Assembly (NCBI GenBank): GCA_947481355.1
Contig: CANKGM010000151.1
Location: 1-5,548 of the forward strand
Source of the DNA: Chitinophagaceae bacterium
Lineage (GTDB): Bacteria > Bacteroidota > Bacteroidia > Chitinophagales > Chitinophagaceae
Length of the DNA stretch: 5,548 nucleotides
Direction: 5' to 3'
A model generated the notes under the pieces. The model did no database searches and had not been told where the DNA came from. It saw nothing but the letters and a program-made list of their open reading frames with translations. Positions 1-5,548 of the stretch are shown piece after piece (the stretch's first letter is position 1; each line of letters opens with the position of its first letter). A program made the translations under genes and the position numbers.

Positions 1-337
1 CACCGGTTATTATGATGCTTATTTTGCCAAAGCACAGCAAGTGAGACGATTAATTGTTGAAAAAACCGACGAAGTATTTTCTTCCTACGAATTAATTATA
101 ATGCCTACCGTTCCATCTACGGCATTTCGTTTTGGAGAAAAAAGCAATGATGCCATTGAGATGTTCTTAGGAGATCTATATACTGTCTATGCGAATTTAG
201 CTGGCATACCTGGCATCTCTATTCCATTATTTAAACACAGCAATGGAATGCCATTTGGATTACAAGCAATGTCTAACCGTTTACAGGAAAGTGTCTTGCT
301 TCAATTCTCAAACCAACTCCTAAGACACTCAGATTAA
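1..337 (+). CDS. gatA: Asp-tRNA(Asn)/Glu-tRNA(Gln) amidotransferase subunit A, C-terminal part
   Basis: This is the 3' end of an amidase-family gene that begins left of the window; the frame is open from base 2 and gives 111 codons before TAA at 335-337. GatA is the amidase subunit of cytoplasmic GatCAB, which releases ammonia from glutamine and helps convert misacylated Glu-tRNA(Gln) or Asp-tRNA(Asn) into the correct Gln-tRNA or Asn-tRNA. The visible sequence starts with TGYYDAYFAKAQQVRRLI, the typical late-GatA helix. It is followed by the IIMPTVPSTAF strand and then NLAGIPGISIP and GMPFGLQAM, the conserved C-terminal amidase-signature segments. The Lys-Ser-Ser catalytic triad lies upstream, outside the window, so catalytic integrity cannot be judged here. 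The GTG at 41 is an internal valine codon, not a start. Identification as GatA rather than another amidase rests on the GYYDAY...KAQ pattern and is strong. Confidence 0.9.
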   Translation, partial: TGYYDAYFAKAQQVRRLIVEKTDEVFSSYELIIMPTVPSTAFRFGEKSNDAIEMFLGDLYTVYANLAGIPGISIPLFKHSNGMPFGLQAMSNRLQESVLLQFSNQLLRHSD

Positions 338-351
338 CCAGACTGGGTTAA
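334..351 (+). other. Inverted repeat spanning the gatA stop codon
   Basis: TTAACC (334-339) and GGTTAA (346-351) form a perfect 6-bp inverted repeat around the hexaloop AGACTG, and the gatA stop codon lies inside the left arm. It could be a small hairpin at the 3' end of the gatA message. No run of T follows directly, so it is not a standard intrinsic terminator. A second, weaker stem (TCGT 366-369 / ACGA 373-376, 3-base loop) lies just ahead of a T run at 380-384 and could help termination. Function is inferred only. Confidence 0.3.
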
Positions 352-377
352 TAGTCGTTCATATTTCGTTATACGAT

Positions 378-385
378 CATTTTTG
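378..385 (+). promoter_or_regulatory. Weak candidate -7 element for the lytic transglycosylase gene
   Basis: CATTTTTG differs by one base from the Bacteroidota -7 consensus TAnnTTTG and ends 11 bases before the ATG at 397. A TTC about 18-20 bases upstream is a one-mismatch version of the -33 TTG. It is the best match in the 59-base gap after gatA, but read-through from gatA is equally possible. Confidence 0.25.
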
Positions 386-396
386 TTAGAATACAT

Positions 397-1476
397 ATGC
401 AAATTCACGTTGGAAAACTAATAGCTGTAATGTTGCTGTGTATCACAGTTGGACTGAACACTACTGCCCAACCGAGTACAAGTAGCACAAACAAAACAGA
501 TTCTATAACATATCATAGTATAAATTGGGACAATCTAGACCCAAGAGCTATCGGGTTTGTAAAAGATTATCTCGAACTACATGAAGTAAGGCTTGAAAAA
601 ATGAAAAGTTGGGGCCAGCCCTATTTTCTGCTAATTGAGAATATACTAAAAAAATATAGGCTCCCCGGTACTCTAAAATATCTTGCTGTGATTGAATCGG
701 ACTTGCAATCCAATGCACTTTCTTCTGCTGGAGCTGTAGGTCCATGGCAATTAATGCCAGGAACAGCACGGGAATTGGGATTAACCGTTACCCAATCTAG
801 AGATGACAGAATGGACTTAAATAAAAGTACTCATGCAGCTGCTAAGTTTTTGAGTCAGCTCTACGAAAATCTAGGTGATTGGTTGTTAGTTATTGCAGCG
901 TATAATGGCGGACCAGCAAGAATTGAACAAATCACCAAAAAAAGAGGTTCGCATGATTTTTGGAAAATTCAAAATGATTTACCAGCAGAGTCTCGTACAC
1001 ACGTAAAAAAATTTATCGCAACACATTATATTTTCGAAAAGGATGGAAGTGAAACAACTGGAAGAATAATTTCATCTCCTACACTTGCAAGTACGTTGAG
1101 TAATGAAGAATTCTTGTCTTCAGACACAGCAACAGTTTACGGAAAATATGCTAGCATGATAATCTGCAAAAACCTTGAGATAGATCTCGGACAATTTCAA
1201 CGATGGAATCCTGAGTTTGACAAACTAGTAGCTCTAGCTCCATTTAGTATAAGGCTTCCAAAAGAAAAAATAAAATCGTTTTTAAGCAACAGAAATCAAA
1301 TCCTTCGAGAATCAGTGATGATTCTCATTAAAGAGAATTCAATTCACGATAATGAATTTCCTGAGACCTCATTCCCCCAGCCAGCGGAAGTAAACAAGAT
1401 TATCCTAAAAAAAACGAGCAGCAAGAAAAATCAAAAATCATCATCTTCTTCAAAACCTGCATCATCATCAAAATAA
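397..1476 (+). CDS. Exported MltD-like lytic transglycosylase (SLT domain)
   Basis: A predicted periplasmic enzyme of 359 residues that would cleave the MurNAc-GlcNAc bond of peptidoglycan to form 1,6-anhydro-MurNAc ends, as in wall remodelling or recycling. Residues 1-24 look like a signal peptide: Lys7, a hydrophobic core at 8-20, and a likely cut after Ala24 (NTTA-QP). No lipobox is evident, so it is probably soluble. The SLT domain covers about residues 75-215. It shows the catalytic Glu100 in AVIESDLQS, then GAVGPWQLMPGTA (112-124) and AAYNGG (167-172), the classic family motifs. Residues 246-310 form a C-terminal extension with no recognisable LysM repeat, unlike E. coli MltD. The last 22 residues are a Lys/Ser tail, of which the final 14 lie in the overlap with the convergent acidic gene. 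The first ATG is chosen because starting at Met12 would remove the basic n-region. No Shine-Dalgarno sequence is seen. The family call is firm; the subfamily is less so. Confidence 0.9.
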   Translation: MQIHVGKLIAVMLLCITVGLNTTAQPSTSSTNKTDSITYHSINWDNLDPRAIGFVKDYLELHEVRLEKMKSWGQPYFLLIENILKKYRLPGTLKYLAVIESDLQSNALSSAGAVGPWQLMPGTARELGLTVTQSRDDRMDLNKSTHAAAKFLSQLYENLGDWLLVIAAYNGGPARIEQITKKRGSHDFWKIQNDLPAESRTHVKKFIATHYIFEKDGSETTGRIISSPTLASTLSNEEFLSSDTATVYGKYASMIICKNLEIDLGQFQRWNPEFDKLVALAPFSIRLPKEKIKSFLSNRNQILRESVMILIKENSIHDNEFPETSFPQPAEVNKIILKKTSSKKNQKSSSSSKPASSSK

Positions 1477-1817
1477 TCGAGGTCTTTAAACTCATCATCC
1501 ACTGAAAAATCATCTTCTTCTGCCGATTTTTTACCACCCGCCTTTTTCGTTTTTGATTTAGGAACATCAAACTCTTGGAAGTCTGGATCCCATGCATCAT
1601 CCTCTTCTTCTGGCTTTTCCCAATCATCATCTACATCCACATCATCGTCGTCATCGTCTTTTGATGCAGCAGATTTTTTTGTTGGCTTTTCATCATCTAA
1701 ATCATCATCATCCTCATCAATATCTTTAGATTTGGATGTTGGCTTTTTAGGCTTAGCGGGTGCCTCATCAACAGAAGGCTTTTTCACTGCTTTTTTTTCT
1801 TTTTCGGACTTTGCCAT
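1431..1817 (-). CDS. Highly acidic, Asp-rich small protein of unknown function
   Basis: A 128-residue protein running from ATG at 1817 to TGA at 1431. I do not recognise a named domain. About 51 residues are Asp or Glu (36 Asp) against about 23 Lys, with no Arg, His or Cys, giving a strongly negative net charge. It has a Lys-rich N-terminus (1-31) and two poly-Asp stretches (about 34-42 and 54-65). A more structured-looking core follows, with DDAWDPDFQEFDVPKSK (73-89), a KKAGGKK basic patch, and an acidic C-terminus with spaced aromatics (F104, F110, Y115, F116, F122) ending EEDDDF. I have an impression that similar Asp-rich proteins with a WDPDF-EFD-PKSK core occur in other Bacteroidota, which would favour a real gene; this is recollection, not a search. 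It lies 89 bases downstream of purA on the same strand, and its 3' end overlaps the transglycosylase gene by 46 bases. The only promoter-like site in the gap is a one-mismatch -7 match (AATATTTG, 1867-1874). No signal peptide is seen, so it is presumably cytoplasmic. Possible roles include binding basic proteins or mimicking nucleic acid. Confidence 0.75.
   Translation of the reverse strand: MAKSEKEKKAVKKPSVDEAPAKPKKPTSKSKDIDEDDDDLDDEKPTKKSAASKDDDDDDVDVDDDWEKPEEEDDAWDPDFQEFDVPKSKTKKAGGKKSAEEDDFSVDDEFKDLDYFDDDAGFEEDDDF
1434..1725 (-). repeat. GAT-rich low-complexity trinucleotide tracts
   Basis: On the minus strand this stretch is rich in GAT/GAC/GAA codons; on the plus strand it reads as recurring ATC/TCA units. 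Examples are ATCATCATCA at both 1461-1470 and 1701-1710, and a longer imperfect run at 1624-1657. The tracts encode the Asp-rich blocks of the acidic protein and, at 1438-1473, also the Ser-rich tail of the convergent transglycosylase. They are imperfect, interrupted by Lys, Trp and Phe codons, so they are compositional repeats rather than a clean microsatellite. Confidence 0.5.
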
Positions 1818-1906
1818 ATCAACAAAAGATTTGTAACGTAAAATTTCTCAGACTTTTTAATATCTCCAAATATTTTGAGCACTATTTTTCTAAAAGGAAC
1901 TATCTC

Positions 1907-3169
1907 CTATGCTTTTATTATCTGATCACGCTCAGGTCCATTGGAAATATAAGTAACTGGAACGCCAAGGTATTCATTTATGAAACTGATATATGTTTTC
2001 ATTTCTTCAGGAAGTTCAGCACTTTCTTTTATGGCTGTGATATCTTTCTGCCACCCTTTATATTGAACATAATGCGGAGTGATTGGTAGTTTACTCATTT
2101 GATAAGGAACCACCTTTTCCTGCTTTCCTGCGATGCCATAGGAAGTACATGCTGAAAGCTCTTCAAATGCATCGAGCACGTCTGCCTTTGTCATAACAAG
2201 CTGAGTTACACCATTTACCATACATGCAAAATTCAATGCAACCAAATCAATCCAACCACATCTGCGTGGCCTTCCAGTTGTTGCCCCAAATTCATTGCCA
2301 ATTTTTCTTAACCTTTCCCCGGTTTCATCATGGAGCTCAGTAGGGAATGGTCCGCTACCCACTCGAGTACAATATGCCTTTGTTACACCAATTACATCTT
2401 TTATTTTCTGAGGTGCTATGCCTAATCCTGTGCAAACACCTGCAGATATGGTACTAGAAGAAGTAACAAACGGGAAAGTTCCGAAATCAACATCGAGCAT
2501 ACTTCCTTGGGCTCCTTCAGCTAGCACTTTTTTGCCTTCTCTGATTTTATCGTTTATAAAATACTCCCCATTTACTATTTTCAACGTACGCATGAATTCG
2601 ATAGCCTCAAAAAACTCCTCTTCCCACTCAGTAATATCTTCATTAAATCCAAAAGAATCTAAAATCCGCTGATGCTTTAAACGAAGTTTTATGTACTGTG
2701 TAGTAAAATTCTTGTCCAATAAATCACCAACGCGAAGACCATTTCGCCCTGTCTTATCCATGTACGCAGGACCAATACCTTTTAATGTAGAACCGATTTT
2801 TTCATTTCCTTTAGATAATTCAGATGCTTTATCAAGAGCCCTATGAGTAGGAAGAATTAAATGAGTTCTTTCTGCTATGTATAGATTTTTTCTACCATCA
2901 ACTCCAAATGCTGCTACCTTGTCATATTCTTTCTTTAGTGTTACAGCGTCTAACACTACTCCGTTTCCAATTAAATTAGTGGTATGTTCATGAAAGATAC
3001 CAGACGGTATTTGATGGAGTACGATTTTTGCTCCATTTACATAAAGAGTGTGCCCTGCATTGGGACCACCCTGAAAACGAGCAATGATATCATACCGAGG
3101 TGCGAAAAAATCAACAATCTTTCCTTTTCCTTCATCGCCCCATTGCAAACCTAATAGTACGTCAACCAT
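1907..3169 (-). CDS. purA: Adenylosuccinate synthetase
   Basis: A 420-residue cytoplasmic enzyme that joins IMP and aspartate using GTP to give adenylosuccinate, the first committed step from IMP to AMP. The family's motifs are all present in order: WGDEGKGK (10-17, containing catalytic Asp12), NAGHT (37-41, with catalytic His40), GIGPAY (131-136), EGAQG (218-222), DFGTFPFVTSS (228-238), TRVGSGPFPTEL (268-279), TTGRPRRCGWIDL (297-309), TKADVLD (327-333) and SNGPERDQI (409-417). The length is close to the roughly 430 residues usual for bacteria, and nothing is truncated. The ATG at 3169 puts the GDEGKG loop at its normal distance from the N-terminus; the stop is TAG at 1907. It follows the relA/spoT-type gene by 70 bases on the same strand, with a candidate promoter of its own in that gap. 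In E. coli this enzyme is inhibited by ppGpp, which makes the neighbour notable. Confidence 0.98.
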   Translation of the reverse strand: MVDVLLGLQWGDEGKGKIVDFFAPRYDIIARFQGGPNAGHTLYVNGAKIVLHQIPSGIFHEHTTNLIGNGVVLDAVTLKKEYDKVAAFGVDGRKNLYIAERTHLILPTHRALDKASELSKGNEKIGSTLKGIGPAYMDKTGRNGLRVGDLLDKNFTTQYIKLRLKHQRILDSFGFNEDITEWEEEFFEAIEFMRTLKIVNGEYFINDKIREGKKVLAEGAQGSMLDVDFGTFPFVTSSSTISAGVCTGLGIAPQKIKDVIGVTKAYCTRVGSGPFPTELHDETGERLRKIGNEFGATTGRPRRCGWIDLVALNFACMVNGVTQLVMTKADVLDAFEELSACTSYGIAGKQEKVVPYQMSKLPITPHYVQYKGWQKDITAIKESAELPEEMKTYISFINEYLGVPVTYISNGPERDQIIKA

Positions 3170-3194
3170 AGCAATTGTTTTATGTATTTAGTGG

Positions 3195-3202
3195 CAAAAA
3201 TA
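3195..3202 (-). promoter_or_regulatory. Candidate purA promoter, Bacteroidota -7 element
   Basis: Read on the minus strand, TATTTTTG matches TAnnTTTG exactly, followed by CC, and lies 25 bases before the purA ATG, giving a leader of roughly 20 bases. A CTG about 19-21 bases upstream is one base off the -33 TTG. This suggests purA can be transcribed separately from the upstream (p)ppGpp synthetase/hydrolase gene. The gap contains no hairpin, so read-through from upstream is also possible. Confidence 0.45.
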
Positions 3203-3239
3203 ATAGAATGAACCTAAAGGCAGAAAAATAAAATAATAA

Positions 3240-5483
3240 TTAAGATTCTAGATCGTAACGTTTCACACTTTGGATGCCTGGAAGTTCTCTTAAATTTTGT
3301 AAAAGTGATTCTAATTCATCCTTATCATGCACGTACAGTCTGATATTCCCTTCAAATATTCCCTCTTTTGCTTCAACCGTTATCGCACTAATATTTATTT
3401 TAAGTTCCCCAGAAATAAGGTTTGTTATTTTGTGTATAACACCTACATCATCTAGACCTGTAATTTTTAATCCAGTCAAGAAAGATATTTCCTTATTTTT
3501 TGCCCACTTGGTTTTTACAACCCGATGGCCAAAACTTGAAAGCAATCGTGCAGCATTAGGACAGTTTGTTCGGTGTATCATCAAACCTTTACCTGTAGAT
3601 ATAAAACCAAATACATCATCGCCGGGTATTGGGGTACAACAATTTGCTAAAGCGTAAACGATTTTATCACTTTTCTCACCAAATATGATCAATTCTGCAT
3701 CTTTTTTGTTCTCTTGCTTAGGTTTTGGAGAATCTATCAATTCCTGTTCAACCTTGACCACCTTAATGAGGTGTAGCTTATCGCCCACCACTGAAAATTC
3801 TTTCAACTCTTTTAAATCAATCAATTTTACCGCTACTCGATAAAACAACTCAAGGGAAGATGGAAGTTTATAAAAAACAACTAGCTCATCAATGTTAGCC
3901 TGTGAGAAGGAAGCTCCTATAGAAGCTAGTTTTTTTTCAGCTATATATTTTCCTTCTTCAGCTACTTTACGTTTTTCTTCTTTTAGGGAATCCTTGATCT
4001 TATTTTTCGCTTTCGCGGTAAGGACTAGAGTAAGCCAATCTTCACTTGGTTTCTGTTTATTGGAAGTAATAATTTCGATCTGATCTCCGCTTTTGAGCTT
4101 ATAGCTGATTGGGACTAACTTATGATTCACTTTTGCGCCAATACATTTAGAACCAATAGCACTATGAATTGAAAAGGCAAAGTCTAATGCACTTGATCCT
4201 ACTGGCAACATTTTTACATCCCCCTTTGGCGTATATACATAAATTTCTTCCGCCAGAAATGACGTAGTAAAGTCTTGTAAAAAATCAATTGAGCTAATGT
4301 CGTCGTTGCCCAACACTTCACGTATTTGGGAGAACCACTTATCAAATCGATCCTGATCGGCCCCACCTTCCTTGTATTTCCAGTGAGCGGCAAGTCCCTT
4401 TTCAGCAATTTCGTTCATCCGTTTTGACCGAATTTGTACCTCAACCCATTTACCTTGAGGACCCATAACCGTAATATGCAACGCTTCATAACCATTTGAC
4501 TTTGGATTACTGAGCCAATCCCTCAACCGATCAGGGGATGGATTGTACATATCAGTAATAACGGAATATATTTTCCAGCAAGCTTCCTTTTCAAGTTCAG
4601 AGCTGGTATCAACAATAATTCGGATGGCAAATAGGTCATATACCTCCTCAAATTCAACATTTTTCTTTTTCATCTTATTCCAAATCGAATGAATTGATTT
4701 GGGACGTCCATATATGTCGTACTCGTAACCAGACTTATCTAGTCTTTCTTTTACGGGCTTAATGAATTCATTAATATACCTAGACCTCTCGCGCTTTGTA
4801 TCTGAAAGTTTACGAGCAATTTGGTGATAGATATCTGGCTCCAAATATTTCATGGACAGATCTTCCATTTCTGTCTTCACGGTGTATAAACCCATCCGAT
4901 GAGCTAATGGGGCATATACATACACCGTTTCTGAAGCCACCTTCAATTGCTTTTCGCGCTTCATGCTATCGAGGGTGCGCATATTATGAAGGCGATCCGC
5001 TAGTTTGATTAAGATAACCCGTGGATCATCGGTAAGCGTCAATAATATTTTCCTGAAATTTTCTGCTTGCTGAGTAGTATTATTGTCGACTACTGTAGAT
5101 ATCTTGGTAAGTCCATCGATGATCTTAGTGATTTCAGACCCGAATTCTTGTTGGATATCTTCGAGTGTAATATCAGTATCCTCAACAGTGTCGTGCAATA
5201 GGGCACATATGGTTGAACGAACGCCTAGCCCGATTTCTTCAACACAAATCATAGCAACTGATAAGGGGTGAAAAATATAGGGCTCCCCGCTTTTTCGGCG
5301 CATCGTTTTATGGGCTTCTACAGCAATTTCGAATGCGGCTCGAACCAATTCCTTATCTCCCGTCTTCAGTTTTGGCTTTAATGTGCGCAATAATGCCCTA
5401 TAGCGCCTAACTATTTCTTTTTTCTCCTGCTCGTCGTTTAGGCTATAGGCTGGTTGCTGGATAATATTTTCTATTGCATCCAT
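3240..5483 (-). CDS. Bifunctional (p)ppGpp synthetase/hydrolase, RelA/SpoT family
   Basis: A full-length, 747-residue long RelA/SpoT homologue (Rel/SpoT type) that makes (p)ppGpp from ATP and GDP/GTP and hydrolyses it, controlling the stringent response on ribosomes and in the cytoplasm. The N-terminal HD hydrolase (about 50-200) keeps its metal and substrate residues: RKSGEPYIFHP (His72), LLHDTVEDT (His97, Asp98) and ADRLHNMRT (Asp163, Asn167). The synthetase (about 250-372) has GRPKSIHSIWNKM, YDLFAIR (Asp283), NGYEALH (Tyr332) and VEVQIRS (Glu348), matching the catalytic residues of the family. A TGS domain spans about 412-474, followed by a helical region. A CC/zinc-finger-like part comes next, with NCCTPIPGD (Cys615, Cys616) and HRTNC (His637, Cys641), and an ACT domain at about 668-745. 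Both active sites look intact, so dual activity is expected. The start is well fixed: an in-frame TAG directly precedes the ATG at 5483. The gene faces a probable divergent gene at the right edge and is followed by purA after 70 bases. Confidence 0.97.
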   Translation of the reverse strand: MDAIENIIQQPAYSLNDEQEKKEIVRRYRALLRTLKPKLKTGDKELVRAAFEIAVEAHKTMRRKSGEPYIFHPLSVAMICVEEIGLGVRSTICALLHDTVEDTDITLEDIQQEFGSEITKIIDGLTKISTVVDNNTTQQAENFRKILLTLTDDPRVILIKLADRLHNMRTLDSMKREKQLKVASETVYVYAPLAHRMGLYTVKTEMEDLSMKYLEPDIYHQIARKLSDTKRERSRYINEFIKPVKERLDKSGYEYDIYGRPKSIHSIWNKMKKKNVEFEEVYDLFAIRIIVDTSSELEKEACWKIYSVITDMYNPSPDRLRDWLSNPKSNGYEALHITVMGPQGKWVEVQIRSKRMNEIAEKGLAAHWKYKEGGADQDRFDKWFSQIREVLGNDDISSIDFLQDFTTSFLAEEIYVYTPKGDVKMLPVGSSALDFAFSIHSAIGSKCIGAKVNHKLVPISYKLKSGDQIEIITSNKQKPSEDWLTLVLTAKAKNKIKDSLKEEKRKVAEEGKYIAEKKLASIGASFSQANIDELVVFYKLPSSLELFYRVAVKLIDLKELKEFSVVGDKLHLIKVVKVEQELIDSPKPKQENKKDAELIIFGEKSDKIVYALANCCTPIPGDDVFGFISTGKGLMIHRTNCPNAARLLSSFGHRVVKTKWAKNKEISFLTGLKITGLDDVGVIHKITNLISGELKINISAITVEAKEGIFEGNIRLYVHDKDELESLLQNLRELPGIQSVKRYDLES

Positions 5484-5489
5484 CTAAAT

Positions 5490-5497
5490 CAAAATTA
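5490..5497 (-). promoter_or_regulatory. Candidate promoter for the RelA/SpoT-type gene
   Basis: On the minus strand TAATTTTG matches the Bacteroidota -7 element TAnnTTTG exactly, only 6 bases before the ATG at 5483. If used, the message would have an extremely short or no leader. No TTG is found at the -33 distance, and the surrounding DNA is AT-rich, so a chance match is quite possible. Confidence 0.3.
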
Positions 5498-5538
5498 CTA
5501 AAATTCGAACTGAATGCCTTTTTTTAATCATTAATTAC

Positions 5539-5546
5539 TACCTTTG
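5539..5546 (+). promoter_or_regulatory. Rightward promoter for a gene beyond the window edge
   Basis: TACCTTTG followed by CC is an exact match to the TAnnTTTG -7 element in its most typical Bacteroidota form. About 20 bases upstream, at the -33 position, is a T tract (5519-5525) in place of a clear TTG. It points right, out of the window, back to back with the RelA/SpoT-type gene. This implies a divergent gene whose coding sequence starts after base 5548; nothing of that gene is visible. Confidence 0.5.
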
Positions 5547-5548
5547 CC

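Noticed and set aside
41..337. A complete small gene starting at GTG 41
   Set aside because: The frame is open upstream to the window edge and the extra residues match the conserved GatA segment GYYDAYFAKAQ, so this is a truncated gatA, not a small gene.
1400..1630. Open frame on the minus strand, 76 codons, rich in Met, Lys and Ser
   Set aside because: It is the shifted reading of the GAT-rich acidic gene (GAT read as ATG gives the many Met). Composition is explained by the real gene in the other frame.
1864..1879. Imperfect palindrome CTCCAAATATTTTGAG between purA and the acidic gene, considered as a terminator
   Set aside because: It has a mismatch, a tiny loop and weak A-T pairs, and is not followed by a T run on either strand.
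1760..2089. Open plus-strand frame, 109 codons, Phe/Leu-rich and membrane-like
   Set aside because: It lies antisense across the starts and ends of the acidic gene and purA; the hydrophobicity comes from the AT-rich antisense strand, and no domain or start signal supports it.
3170..3239. Terminator, riboswitch or small RNA in the gap ahead of purA
   Set aside because: The 70 bases are AT-rich with no stable inverted repeat; only a promoter-like -7 match stands out.
4214..4408. Minus-strand open frame of 64 codons inside the RelA/SpoT-type gene, considered as a nested gene
   Set aside because: It is an alternative frame across the well-conserved synthetase/TGS junction, with no start signal and no recognisable features.

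Overview
The window looks like ordinary chromosomal DNA from an AT-rich member of the Bacteroidota, probably the Chitinophagaceae/Sphingobacteriia side. That placement is inferred from three things: the overall look of the PurA and RelA/SpoT proteins, matches to the Bacteroidota -7 promoter element TAnnTTTG in front of genes, and the absence of clear Shine-Dalgarno sequences. No mobile element, CRISPR array, tRNA or rRNA is visible, and no stretch over 300 bases lacks a gene.

Layout, left to right. Bases 1-337 (+) hold the last 111 codons of gatA, a subunit of the tRNA-dependent amidotransferase. After a 59-base gap, 397-1476 (+) encodes an exported MltD-like lytic transglycosylase. Its 3' end runs 46 bases into the 3' end of a convergent small gene, 1431-1817 (-), which encodes a very acidic, Asp-rich 128-residue protein of unknown function. 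Upstream of that on the minus strand are purA (1907-3169, adenylosuccinate synthetase) and a bifunctional RelA/SpoT-type (p)ppGpp synthetase/hydrolase (3240-5483). The right edge carries a good Bacteroidota promoter match pointing right, so a divergent gene probably starts just outside the window.

Functionally, the minus-strand set (RelA/SpoT, then PurA, then the acidic protein) runs in one direction with gaps of 70 and 89 bases and no convincing terminator between them, so partial co-transcription is possible. PurA commits IMP to AMP synthesis and is a known target of ppGpp inhibition in E. coli, so its position beside the (p)ppGpp enzyme makes biological sense. The plus-strand pair concerns translation fidelity (GatA) and cell-wall turnover (the transglycosylase), with no evident link.

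I found no clearly undescribed system. The parts most worth a second look are the acidic protein, whose C-terminal acidic-plus-Phe tip resembles the tip of SSB, and the tail-to-tail overlap in which one trinucleotide repeat encodes poly-Ser on one strand and poly-Asp on the other.
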